This document shows, in pieces, positions 7,561-14,991 of a DNA stretch of 16,058 nucleotides (within the stretch, counting starts at the first letter, position 1; every line of letters begins with the position of its first letter). A program made the position numbers and the translations under genes. The notes under the pieces were generated by a model, which was given only the letters and a program-made list of their open reading frames with translations, had not been told where the DNA came from and did no database searches. Location of the stretch: positions 1-16,058 of the forward strand of contig NZ_CALKTC010000040.1 of NCBI RefSeq assembly GCF_937996225.1, given 5' to 3'. This stretch comes from an uncultured Campylobacter sp. (GTDB lineage Bacteria; Campylobacterota; Campylobacteria; Campylobacterales; Campylobacteraceae).

Positions 7561-7578
7561 GCTCGATGAGGATTTTTG

Positions 7579-8997
7579 ATGAGTATATTTTTTTATCACA
7601 TAAGCTTGGCTCTGTTTCCGCTTGTATTTTTAAGCGCGTATCTGGGCGGCAGGCGCTTTATCAGCGCATCGTTTTTGCCCGCGCTTTTGGGAGCTGCATT
7701 CGGGGCGCTGTGCTTTAGCGCATTTGCGCGCTCGGCAAACGCCGATACAGGCAAGATTATATTTGACGCGCTCGCACTTTTAACGCTGCTCGCGCTACTG
7801 TTTGCGTTTAGGCTTAAGCGATTCTATCTTACCGCTGCAGTTATTTTTGCTCTTGGCTGCGCGTATGGATTTGAATACCGCTTCATAGGGATGAATTTTA
7901 AAATTTTCTCCGGCGAGCTACTGGACAGCTTCAGCCTAACCAACCTCTTCATGGCGGTTTTAGGTGCGCTGGCGCTCATTTTATTCTATTTTATTTATCG
8001 CTCAGCTCTAGCGCGTACGAGTAGAGGTGCAAAGCTGGCGTCATTCGTCATCGCGTGGGCGTTTGCCTTTATTGCCAAAATCGGCTTTTTGGGCCTTGAT
8101 CTGCGCCAGGCAGACGCGCCCAAAGCGCTAGTTACGCGAGGCTTTGAAGGGCTTTCAAACGCGATTGGCTCGTCCGAGTTTCTAAGCGTCATCGCTAAAA
8201 TTATCCATTACAACAACTCCTATCTGGCGCTAGCTCTTTGCCTTATAGCCGCGCTAATTGCGCTACTTACGGTATTTCGTGCGCCAAGTCGAGTGCCTCG
8301 CGAAGCGGACATTATAAAATTTAGAGAGGTTAAGGCGGGCAGATTCGCCATTTTTAGAGATTTTAGCCTGATTTTATCGCTTGGGGTTTTAATCAGCTTT
8401 TTGGGGCTTTATTATATCTTGGTCGCTTCAAAACCGCCTACGATCGATGAGCCCAAGATTATCGAGCCGCAAGGCGCGGAATTCATAATCGATGCAAACA
8501 TCGTAAAAGATGGCAAGCTGCACCGCTTTGCCTACGTCACCGACGACGGGCATAAGGTCAGATTTTTTCTACTAAACCGCTTCACGGACAAATTTGCCCC
8601 GGTCGCGGTTTTTGACGCGTGCTCGATCTGCGGCGATATGGGCTACATCAAAAAAGGCGACGAGCTCATCTGCATCGCTTGCAACGTGCGTATCTTTTTG
8701 CCGAGCGTCGGCAAGCTGGGCGGCTGCAATCCGATCCCGCTGGATTATAAGCTAGAGGGGCAAAATATCGTTATCGCGCTTAAGACGATCGAGGACGGCG
8801 CGTCCTATTTCTCGGAGATCGTGGATAAAAAGGTGATCGATCCGGTCAGTAGAAAAGAAATTTTAAACACCTCTAAATTTAGCTATCTTTACTACGGACG
8901 CACCTACTTTTTTGAAAGCGAAGCGAATGCAAACGCCTTCACCGCGCACCCCGAGCGCTATGTAGATGAAAACGGCACGCTAAAGGAGCTTAAATAA
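7579..8997 (+). CDS. Membrane protein with DUF2318-like Fe-S/cysteine domain and YHS-like tail
   Basis: This polytopic inner-membrane protein is a regular partner of Ftr1-P19 systems; its biochemical role is not established, but redox or metal handling is likely. I chose ATG 7579 over TTG 7576 because GAGG at 7568-7571 gives 7-base spacing. About eight hydrophobic segments fill residues 5-282. A soluble domain follows with CSIC (348-351), CIAC (365-368) and a further cysteine at 383, the pattern of DUF2318 (putative Fe-S or thiol domain). Residues about 420-462 (IDPVSRKEIL through HPERYV) match the YHS metal-binding fold in its DPV, Y.G.TYFF and NPEKY-like elements, yet the usual cysteines are replaced. 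AAGGAG near its end serves the next gene, whose ATG overlaps the stop by one base. Confidence 0.85.
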   Translation: MSIFFYHISLALFPLVFLSAYLGGRRFISASFLPALLGAAFGALCFSAFARSANADTGKIIFDALALLTLLALLFAFRLKRFYLTAAVIFALGCAYGFEYRFIGMNFKIFSGELLDSFSLTNLFMAVLGALALILFYFIYRSALARTSRGAKLASFVIAWAFAFIAKIGFLGLDLRQADAPKALVTRGFEGLSNAIGSSEFLSVIAKIIHYNNSYLALALCLIAALIALLTVFRAPSRVPREADIIKFREVKAGRFAIFRDFSLILSLGVLISFLGLYYILVASKPPTIDEPKIIEPQGAEFIIDANIVKDGKLHRFAYVTDDGHKVRFFLLNRFTDKFAPVAVFDACSICGDMGYIKKGDELICIACNVRIFLPSVGKLGGCNPIPLDYKLEGQNIVIALKTIEDGASYFSEIVDKKVIDPVSRKEILNTSKFSYLYYGRTYFFESEANANAFTAHPERYVDENGTLKELK

Positions 8998-10241
8998 TGT
9001 TTTTACGCATCATCAAATCCTCCATTTTAAACTCCAGGGATAGCAAAATTTTAGCGTTTTTGACTATATTTTTATCGGTTTCGCTGATCGCTTGCATGCT
9101 AAATATCACGCTAAAAATCGGCGATCAGGTCGCTAAGGAGCTACGCAGCTACGGCTCAAATATCGTCGTGCTACCGCGCTCGCAAAGCCTAAGCATCGAG
9201 ATAGGCGGACGCGAATACTCGCCGCTTAAGAACGACGATTTCTTAAAAGAGAGCGATCTGCATAAGATCAAAGAAATTTTTTGGCGCAACAATATCACCG
9301 CCTTTGCGCCCTTTTTAGCTACCCGCGCGGGAGATTACGACGTCGTGGGGACATACTTCGAAAAGGACGTGGGCGTTAGCGACGAGCCTGATTTCAGATC
9401 GGGCGTGCGCTCGCTCTATCCGTTTTGGAGCGTAGAGGGGCAGTGGGTAAAAGATGACGCCGAGGATGAGGTGCTCGCAGGCGACGCGCTGGGGCTAAAG
9501 ATCGGCGATACGGTTAAGCTTGGAGATTATGAGGTTAAAGTCGTTGGGATTTTGCACGGCGCGGAGGATGAAGCCAAAAAGCTGATCGCAAATTTATCGC
9601 TAGTGCAAAAGCTAACGCACAAAGAGGGCCTCATCGCCAAGGCAGAAGTTAGCGCCATGACGATCCCGGAAGACGATCTGTCCGTAAAGGCAAGAAGGAG
9701 TCTCGATAATCTAGACGCCACAGAATACGAGACCTGGTATTGCTCAGCCTACGTAAGCTCCATCGCATATCAGATCACCGAGGAGTATCCAAACGCAACT
9801 GCTAAGGCGGTGCTTAGCGTCAGCGAAGCTCAAAGCGGCATCACGAAAAAAATTCAAAATTTAATGGGTGTCGTAAGTATTCTATCTCTGCTGATTTCAA
9901 GCATCTGCATCACGAGCCTGCTAAGCAGCGAGATTTATAAGCGCAAAAAGGAGATCGGCTTGCTTAAGGCGCTGGGAGCGAGCAACTTTATGATCTATAT
10001 CCAGTTCGCCGCCGAAATTTTTGTCATCTGCGTAGCAAGCTCACTCGTGGGCGCAGTTGTGGGCTACGCGCTTAGCTGGGCGATCGCATATCAAATTTTT
10101 GGCTCCTTTATCGGCGTCTCGCTGATGGTCTTTCCGCTTAGCATAGTCTTTGGACTTCTTATTTGCATTATCGGCTCGATCTTGCCGCTACGCGGAGTAA
10201 TCAAGCTACTGCCTGCGGAGGTGCTTTATGGCAGGAAATAA
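8997..10241 (+). CDS. MacB/FtsX-type ABC transporter permease (first)
   Basis: This is one of two inner-membrane permeases of the ABC transporter in the P19 cluster. The 414-residue protein has the MacB layout: a first membrane helix at about 18-37, a large periplasmic domain to about 285, then three helices (about 287-310, 337-365, 374-400). The conserved MacB start of the periplasmic domain reads ELRSYGSNIVVLP (48-60), and the cytoplasmic coupling region contains EIYKRKKEIGLLKALGASN. Members of this class usually do mechanical work on periplasmic partners rather than move a substrate through a channel; no substrate is known. The start overlaps the previous stop (TAATG), with AAGGAG at 8983-8988. 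It overlaps the next gene by 14 bases, pointing to equal expression of the pair. Confidence 0.9.
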   Translation: MFLRIIKSSILNSRDSKILAFLTIFLSVSLIACMLNITLKIGDQVAKELRSYGSNIVVLPRSQSLSIEIGGREYSPLKNDDFLKESDLHKIKEIFWRNNITAFAPFLATRAGDYDVVGTYFEKDVGVSDEPDFRSGVRSLYPFWSVEGQWVKDDAEDEVLAGDALGLKIGDTVKLGDYEVKVVGILHGAEDEAKKLIANLSLVQKLTHKEGLIAKAEVSAMTIPEDDLSVKARRSLDNLDATEYETWYCSAYVSSIAYQITEEYPNATAKAVLSVSEAQSGITKKIQNLMGVVSILSLLISSICITSLLSSEIYKRKKEIGLLKALGASNFMIYIQFAAEIFVICVASSLVGAVVGYALSWAIAYQIFGSFIGVSLMVFPLSIVFGLLICIIGSILPLRGVIKLLPAEVLYGRK

Positions 10242-11361
10242 CGGCGCGTTTTTCAGAAGCGCGATCTTTAAAAGTATCATCAACAGCGGTATTCGCAGCT
10301 TCGTGATTTTTGTCGCGATAATGCTAGGCAGCGCAGTTTGTGCGGCGTTCGTAAATATCTACGCCGACATCGATAGAAAGGTCGCCAGCGAGTTAAACAG
10401 CTACGGCGCAAATTTAATCGTAAGCCCCGCAAATTTAGAAAATTCCCATATGGACGAAGCAGCGCTCGATGCGAAATTTGCTAAAATTCCAGCTCTAAAA
10501 AGCGCAAATAAATATCTTTTCGGCAGCGCAAATTTAGGCGTAAACTCAGGCATCATCATGGGGGTAAATTTCTCCTCTCTGCGCGATACGATGCCGTTTT
10601 TGGATCTTAAAGAGGGTTCATTTATAGGCGTGGATTTCGACGATAAAAACGCGCTCATCGGGCAGGATCTCGCCAAACTTTTGGGCGCGAAGCTCGGCGA
10701 TAGTATCGAGATCACGCCGATCGGCTCAAACGAAACGAGCAAGGTAAAGATAAAAGGCATCGTCTATGACGGGCAGAAAGAGGACGGCATGCTGCTAATC
10801 TCGCTGCCGCTGGCGCAAAAAATTTTAAATCAACCCGCGCAGGTAAATTACGCCGAAGCGATCGTAAGCGGCGATTTTAAGCAGCTTAGCGAAATTTCAA
10901 AAAGTCTAAGCGATGCGCAGATGAGCTTCGCGCCGATCGGTAAGGTATCCAAGACCCAGGGCATCATCTTAAACAAAATTAAGCTTTTGATGCTTCTTAT
11001 CGGCATTACGATCCTTCTGATCACCTCGGTCTGCATCAACACGAGCCTTAGCTCGATCCTGCTTTCGCGCATCAAAGAGTTCGCGCTCATCCGCGCAATC
11101 GGCGCGAGCAAACAAAATTTGCTCCACCTAATCCTGAGCGAAATTTTAACCGTCTGCGTCGCAGGCTCGCTAGCTGGAGTATTCGTGGGATACCTGCTAG
11201 CGATCTTGCTCGGGCATCTGATATTTTCAAGCAGCGTGGATTTTAGGCTGATTAGCCTCTTTGCGGCGGTCGCGCTGAGCCTGATTTTTGCGCTCGCGGC
11301 AAGCTACTATCCGATCAAAAAAGCGCTGAATCCGAATTTAGCGAATCTATTAAGGGAATGA
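10228..11361 (+). CDS. MacB/FtsX-type ABC transporter permease (second)
   Basis: This 377-residue protein is a diverged paralogue of the permease just upstream and probably forms a heterodimer with it. A first membrane helix lies at about 17-37, followed by ELNSYGANLIVSP (about 55-67), which aligns with the equivalent segment of the first permease. Three C-terminal helices and the coupling motif RIKEFALIRAIGASKQN follow. It is shorter, mainly in the periplasmic domain. GCGGAGGTG before the ATG is a good ribosome-binding site, and the ATG lies inside the end of the upstream gene. The ATPase gene begins one base after its stop. Two separate permease genes match the arrangement in C. jejuni. Substrate and partner are unknown. 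Confidence 0.9.
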   Translation: MAGNNGAFFRSAIFKSIINSGIRSFVIFVAIMLGSAVCAAFVNIYADIDRKVASELNSYGANLIVSPANLENSHMDEAALDAKFAKIPALKSANKYLFGSANLGVNSGIIMGVNFSSLRDTMPFLDLKEGSFIGVDFDDKNALIGQDLAKLLGAKLGDSIEITPIGSNETSKVKIKGIVYDGQKEDGMLLISLPLAQKILNQPAQVNYAEAIVSGDFKQLSEISKSLSDAQMSFAPIGKVSKTQGIILNKIKLLMLLIGITILLITSVCINTSLSSILLSRIKEFALIRAIGASKQNLLHLILSEILTVCVAGSLAGVFVGYLLAILLGHLIFSSSVDFRLISLFAAVALSLIFALAASYYPIKKALNPNLANLLRE

Positions 11362-11362
11362 C

Positions 11363-12232
11363 ATGGAAATTTTAAAATTTGAAGGCATCTGCAAATACTT
11401 CGGCGAGGTCAAGGCACTCGATAATATCAGCTTCGACGTTTTAAGCGGCGAGTGGGTCAGCATAATGGGCCCAAGCGGCAGCGGCAAGAGCACGCTCGTA
11501 AATATCCTAAGCCTGATGGACACCCCTACCGCGGGCAGATATATCCTAGGCGGAGCCGACGCGAGTGCGCTAAACGACGAGCAAATTTTAGAATTTCGCC
11601 GCAAAAAGATCGGTCTCGTGTTTCAGCAGTTTCACTTAATTCCTTACCTAACGGCCGTCGAAAACGTCATGTTAAATCAATACTACCACAGCTGCGTGGA
11701 TGAAGACAGCGCCAAGGCAGCACTTGAGAAAGTGGGGCTCGCACACCGCATCACGCACCGCCCTAGCGAGCTTAGCGGCGGCGAGCAGCAGCGTGTCTGC
11801 ATCGCGCGCGCACTCATCAATGATCCCGACATCATCATCGCGGATGAACCTACGGGCAACCTCGACGAGGCCAACGAGCGCGTGGTTTTGCAGCTCTTTC
11901 AGACGCTTCGCAGCGAGGGTAAGACGCTGCTTTTGGTCACGCACAACGAAGAGCTCGGCAAATTTGCCGACAAAGTGGTGCGCCTAAGACACGGTAAGCT
12001 CGATCGAATAGAGCTTTTGGATCAAAGCACGATGAAGCATAATCTCGGCTCGCAGGATAAAATTTCAGATCGCGATCCAAACAAAAGCGCTTCGCAAAGC
12101 TCTAGCGCCGAAGCTGCGAGCGAGCAAAATCCCGCCTCGCAAAATTCTGGCGGCGAAGATCAGAGTGCCGAAAATTCTAACGGCAAAAATCAAGGTGCCA
12201 AAAATTCGGATGCACAAAATTCCGGTGCATAA
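11363..12232 (+). CDS. ABC transporter ATPase (MacB/LolD type) with repetitive C-terminal tail
   Basis: This is the ATP-hydrolysing subunit for the two permeases. All motifs are intact: Walker A GPSGSGKST (36-44), Q-loop Q89, signature LSGGE (137-141), Walker B DIIIADE (156-162) and switch H194. The catalytic domain ends near residue 220, the usual length for this family. Residues about 222-289 form an extra low-complexity tail rich in Asn, Ser, Gln, Ala and Gly, with 10-residue units QNSGGEDQSA and ENSNGKNQGA followed by KNSDA and QNSGA. The tail looks like lineage-specific repeat growth and is unlikely to affect ATP hydrolysis. The start codon region contains AAATTTTAAAATTT (11367-11380), read as part of MEILKF. 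AAGGGA lies upstream of the ATG. Confidence 0.94.
   Translation: MEILKFEGICKYFGEVKALDNISFDVLSGEWVSIMGPSGSGKSTLVNILSLMDTPTAGRYILGGADASALNDEQILEFRRKKIGLVFQQFHLIPYLTAVENVMLNQYYHSCVDEDSAKAALEKVGLAHRITHRPSELSGGEQQRVCIARALINDPDIIIADEPTGNLDEANERVVLQLFQTLRSEGKTLLLVTHNEELGKFADKVVRLRHGKLDRIELLDQSTMKHNLGSQDKISDRDPNKSASQSSSAEAASEQNPASQNSGGEDQSAENSNGKNQGAKNSDAQNSGA
12140..12229 (+). repeat. Tandem low-complexity repeat coding the ATPase tail
   Basis: Two 30-base units (12140-12169 and 12170-12199) are followed by two 15-base units (12200-12214 and 12215-12229). Each begins with an AAAATTC core, and they encode QNSGGEDQSA, ENSNGKNQGA, KNSDA and QNSGA. Copies differ by several bases, so the repeat is aged rather than freshly expanded. 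Confidence 0.75.
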
Positions 12233-12244
12233 AATTTAGCTCGC

Positions 12245-12685
12245 ATGATGAAAAATAAAGCTACGTTAAAATTTAAAAATTTCACCGCCCGCCCGCGCTC
12301 TTTTTGGATCCGCACAAAGCTCACGCGAGCAGGTGCGGCTCTTTGCTACTCACGTCCTGCCGAAGCTATTTGCCTCAAAAGATCAAGCATCGTCGCAAAA
12401 CCGAGCGGAGTGGGTAAAAATTTTAAAAACCTAAATTTTAGAAGCCGAAACGCCACGGGCGCAAATTACGGCGCGAGTCGCGACATGCGCCTTAACATAG
12501 ATCGAGATATAAATTTCAACGCATACCGCGATATAAATTCTAGCGCAGATCGCGGCATGCGTCACGGCATAAATTCTAATGCAGATCGCGATATAAACTC
12601 CGGCAAAGATCGCGATATAAATTTTAAAATTTCAAACGCAAATTTAAAAGCGGGTTTAACGCGCCCGAAGGCGGGTTTTAGATGA
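12245..12685 (+). CDS. Doubtful ORF with octapeptide repeats between ATPase and thioredoxin genes
   Basis: The 146-residue frame has no recognisable domain, no signal peptide and no clear ribosome-binding site. It is very basic in its first half and becomes repetitive in its second half, with DRDIN-type octapeptides. Its stop overlaps the next start as ATGA, which would allow translational coupling, but that could be chance. The corresponding C. jejuni cluster goes from ATPase straight to thioredoxin, so this stretch is probably inserted or expanded sequence that happens to be open. A different frame through 12270-12434 reads more like protein. I regard expression of this ORF as unlikely but not excluded. 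Confidence 0.22.
   Translation: MMKNKATLKFKNFTARPRSFWIRTKLTRAGAALCYSRPAEAICLKRSSIVAKPSGVGKNFKNLNFRSRNATGANYGASRDMRLNIDRDINFNAYRDINSSADRGMRHGINSNADRDINSGKDRDINFKISNANLKAGLTRPKAGFR
12270..12434 (+). pseudogene. Possible gene remnant in another frame (monooxygenase-like C-terminus?)
   Basis: A frame free of stops between TAA codons at 12267 and 12432 encodes 54 residues, including SREQVRLFATHVLPKLF. That segment resembles the C-terminal helix of luciferase-like (LLM) flavin monooxygenases, where an EQ..LFA..V.P pattern is common. There is no start codon or ribosome-binding site. It could be the fossil of a lost gene or a chance open frame; the family suggestion is from memory of the pattern only. 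Confidence 0.25.
12494..12625 (+). repeat. Five-copy 24-base tandem repeat (third copy 36 bases)
   Basis: Units lie at 12494-12517, 12518-12541, 12542-12577, 12578-12601 and 12602-12625. They share a core close to GATCGCGATATAAATTC and encode NIDRDINF, NAYRDINS, a 12-residue SADRGMRHGINS, NADRDINS and GKDRDINF. Being in multiples of three, the units keep the frame open whether or not it is translated. Confidence 0.8.
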
Positions 12686-13176
12686 TAAAATTTTTAAATT
12701 TAAAAGTTGCTGCCGCTGTGTTCGCGCTGCTGCTCGCAGGCTGCGACGGACAGAAGCACCATCTAAGCACTGATGGCACCTCGCTCGCCTCTAAGTTCGA
12801 CCCCTCCGAGCGCACGCTAAAGATCGAGGGCAACGACAAGCCGCTCGTGCTGTTTTTCTATACCAGCGGCTGCGGCGCTTGCAAAGCCCAAGTACCCGCG
12901 CTAAACGAGCTGCAAGCTAACGGCGACGCGCTGATTATCGGCATTCTAGGCGACGGTAAAGGCTTAGAAGCCGACGCCGCGGTCGCCCGCGAAAAGGGGA
13001 TAAAATTCCCAAGCGTCAGCGGTGCGAGCTCAGTGAAATACTTTGAAACCATCGTGGGCGGCATTTTCGGCACCCCCACGTCGGTGATCTACGATAAAAA
13101 TGGCAAGGCGGTCAAAAAGCTCATCGGCCTCTACCCCAAATCTGCCTTCGAAACGCAGCTCAAGCTTATGAATTAA
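12682..13176 (+). CDS. Thioredoxin-fold lipoprotein (TlpA/ResA-like)
   Basis: This is a periplasmic thiol-disulfide protein anchored to the membrane by lipid. The 164-residue precursor has a lipobox LLAGC with lipidated C21. The active site CGAC is at 64-67 in the context FFYTSGCGACKAQVPAL, and the cis-proline follows at TP (131-132). The rest matches the TlpA/AhpC-type fold, including FGTPTSVIYDKNG. In C. jejuni the P19 cluster ends with two thioredoxin-like genes; here only one is present. A role in keeping cysteines of cluster proteins (for example the DUF2318 domain) reduced is plausible but inferred. I see no clear ribosome-binding site; the start overlaps the upstream ORF as ATGA. The hydrophobic leader starts immediately, supporting this ATG. 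Confidence 0.88.
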   Translation: MIKFLNLKVAAAVFALLLAGCDGQKHHLSTDGTSLASKFDPSERTLKIEGNDKPLVLFFYTSGCGACKAQVPALNELQANGDALIIGILGDGKGLEADAAVAREKGIKFPSVSGASSVKYFETIVGGIFGTPTSVIYDKNGKAVKKLIGLYPKSAFETQLKLMN

Positions 13177-13332
13177 CGAGTGGATTTGATGCAGCCGGAT
13201 TTACGGCGGGCCTGCAAATACTCACTAAAATTAACACTTCTAGTTTTAAATTTCTTTCAACTTTCAGACACTATTACGTTTAAATTTCAAAATTTAGACG
13301 CGCAGCGGATTTAAGTATTCGCCGAGTTTTGC

Positions 13333-13338
13333 TAAAAT
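13333..13338 (+). promoter_or_regulatory. Candidate extended -10 box for the tannase-like gene
   Basis: TAAAAT preceded by TGC forms an extended -10 about 67 bases before the start codon. The 228-base gap after the thioredoxin gene holds no ORF, so a separate promoter is expected somewhere here. No -35 or operator is evident. Confidence 0.35.
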
Positions 13339-13404
13339 TAGCTTTGTTGCTAAGCTGCTTAAATAGCTAAAAAGCGGCGATATCAAAATAGAAAGGAGAT
13401 GTCA

Positions 13405-14991
13405 ATGAGTAAAAAATCCCTTGCCCTAGGCGCTGCCGCGATGCTTTGCGGTGCGCTAAGCCTAAACGCCGAGGCTGCGGCGACGCAGAGCGCGCAAATA
13501 GATCTGAAATTTAACGCCGCAAATTTTACGCAAGAAAGCGTGATCGTAGGCGGCAAAAAGATAAAATTTCGCGCCTACAAAAACATAATCTACGTCGCAA
13601 AACCCGTAAGCACGCACTATCAGAGCATGAATATCTTCATCCCGCAGCAATATTTCGAGGGGCGCAAGAGCGGCAAATTTGACGCCGCGAGCGCGCCGAT
13701 ATTTTTGCCAAACGGCGTGGGCGGCTACATGCCGGGCGAAGCGGGCGAGGTCAAAATAGACGAAAGCGGCAAACCAAACGCAATCGCTACGGCGCTTTCG
13801 CGCGGTTACGTCGTAGCCGCTCCCGCAGCGCGCGGACGCACGCTAAAAGGCGCAAACGGCGATTATATCGGCAAGGCGCCCGCAGCGATCGTCGATCTAA
13901 AGGCGGCCGTGCGGTATCTGAAATTTAACGACGCGGCGATGCCCGGGGACGCGAACAAGATAATCTCAAACGGCATGAGCGCGGGCGGAGCGCTCTCGGC
14001 ACTTTTGGGCACGAGCGGAGACGAGGCCGCGTACGAGCCGTATCTGCAGGAGCTGGGCGCTGCAAAGGCGAGCGATAAAATTTACGCGGCGTCCGCATAC
14101 TGCCCGATCACAAATCTAAAGCACGCGGACGCGGCGTATGAGTGGATGTTCGGCGCGCAGAGCGAATATGAAAAGATGGATTTTAGCGGCCTTGATGCGG
14201 CGGGATTTAACGAGCGGGGCGAAAATTCTAGCGGCGGCGATCTAAAAGCAAATTCCAAAAAAGACGCAAATCAAAGCGCCGCAAAGCCCGCTCGCAAGAT
14301 GCTAAGCGGCAAACTAAGCGCGGCACAGATTAAAATTTCAGACGAACTAAAGGCGCAATTCCCCGCCTATCTGAACTCGCTAAGCTTAAAGCACGGGGGC
14401 GGCCGCGCGCTAAGCCTGGATAAAAACGGCGACGGCAGCTTCAAAGATTACATAAACGGGCTCATATCGGCCTCGTTTGCTAATTTTGCGGCGAAAAATC
14501 CGCGCGCGAAGGCACCTCTATACCTCGCCGCCAAGATAAAGGACGACGCGTCGCAATCGCATATGTTTTTTTGGGGCTACGCGACCTCCGAGCCGCGCGC
14601 CAAGACCCCGCCCGCATTCGACGGCTTTGCGCTTGAAAATCCCGAAAACGAGCTGTTCGGCGGCGCTAAATTTAACGCGGCGCATTTTACGGATTTTAGC
14701 GCGATGAATGACCCCGCCAAAGGGGTGCTAATCGCAGATGCCCAGCTCGTGGAGATGATGGATGCGATGAGCTTCGTGCGCAACGAAAACGGCGCGAAGC
14801 ATTACCGCATCCGCCACGGCGCGAGCGATCGCGATACGGCGCTTGCGATCCCCGCTATTTTGGCGCTTAGCTTGCAAAATGCGGGCAAGAACGTCGATTT
14901 TGCGGTGCCTTGGGGGCAAGGACACGGCGGAGATTACGATCTGGATGAGCTTTTTGACTGGATCGACAAAGTAGTCGCGCAGCAGGCTTAA
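13405..14991 (+). CDS. Exported subtype-B tannase-like esterase
   Basis: This alpha/beta hydrolase most resembles subtype-B tannases, which cleave galloyl esters in plant tannins. ATG 13405 is preferred over ATG 13399 because AAAGGAG (13392-13398) then has 6-base spacing. The 528-residue protein has a Sec signal peptide with a likely cleavage near NAEA|AA. Counted from ATG 13405, the nucleophile is S192 in NGMSAGG, and the acid and base are probably D475 in RHGASDRDT and H507 in GQGHGGDYDLDELF, matching the layout of Lactiplantibacillus tannase. AYCPITNLKHADAAYEW is also typical of the family. Residues about 270-300 are a Ser/Asn/Lys-rich insert in the lid region, and DKNGDGSF (339-346) resembles a calcium loop. 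Substrate is unproven; other aromatic esters are possible. Location beside iron genes may or may not be meaningful. Confidence 0.88.
   Translation: MSKKSLALGAAAMLCGALSLNAEAAATQSAQIDLKFNAANFTQESVIVGGKKIKFRAYKNIIYVAKPVSTHYQSMNIFIPQQYFEGRKSGKFDAASAPIFLPNGVGGYMPGEAGEVKIDESGKPNAIATALSRGYVVAAPAARGRTLKGANGDYIGKAPAAIVDLKAAVRYLKFNDAAMPGDANKIISNGMSAGGALSALLGTSGDEAAYEPYLQELGAAKASDKIYAASAYCPITNLKHADAAYEWMFGAQSEYEKMDFSGLDAAGFNERGENSSGGDLKANSKKDANQSAAKPARKMLSGKLSAAQIKISDELKAQFPAYLNSLSLKHGGGRALSLDKNGDGSFKDYINGLISASFANFAAKNPRAKAPLYLAAKIKDDASQSHMFFWGYATSEPRAKTPPAFDGFALENPENELFGGAKFNAAHFTDFSAMNDPAKGVLIADAQLVEMMDAMSFVRNENGAKHYRIRHGASDRDTALAIPAILALSLQNAGKNVDFAVPWGQGHGGDYDLDELFDWIDKVVAQQA

Noticed and set aside
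7576..7578. TTG as start of the DUF2318 gene
   Set aside because: ATG at 7579 has better spacing from GAGG and is a stronger start codon.
9527..11944. Several open frames antisense to, or in other frames of, the ABC transporter genes
   Set aside because: They overlap genes with full family motifs, lack ribosome-binding sites and have compositions expected of shadow frames.
12494..12625. Short regular repeats that could suggest a CRISPR array
   Set aside because: Units follow each other with no unique spacers, vary in sequence and are in-frame multiples of three. This is a tandem repeat, and no cas genes are near.
13399..13401. ATG at 13399 as start of the tannase-like gene
   Set aside because: It directly abuts the AAAGGAG ribosome-binding site; ATG 13405 has normal spacing.
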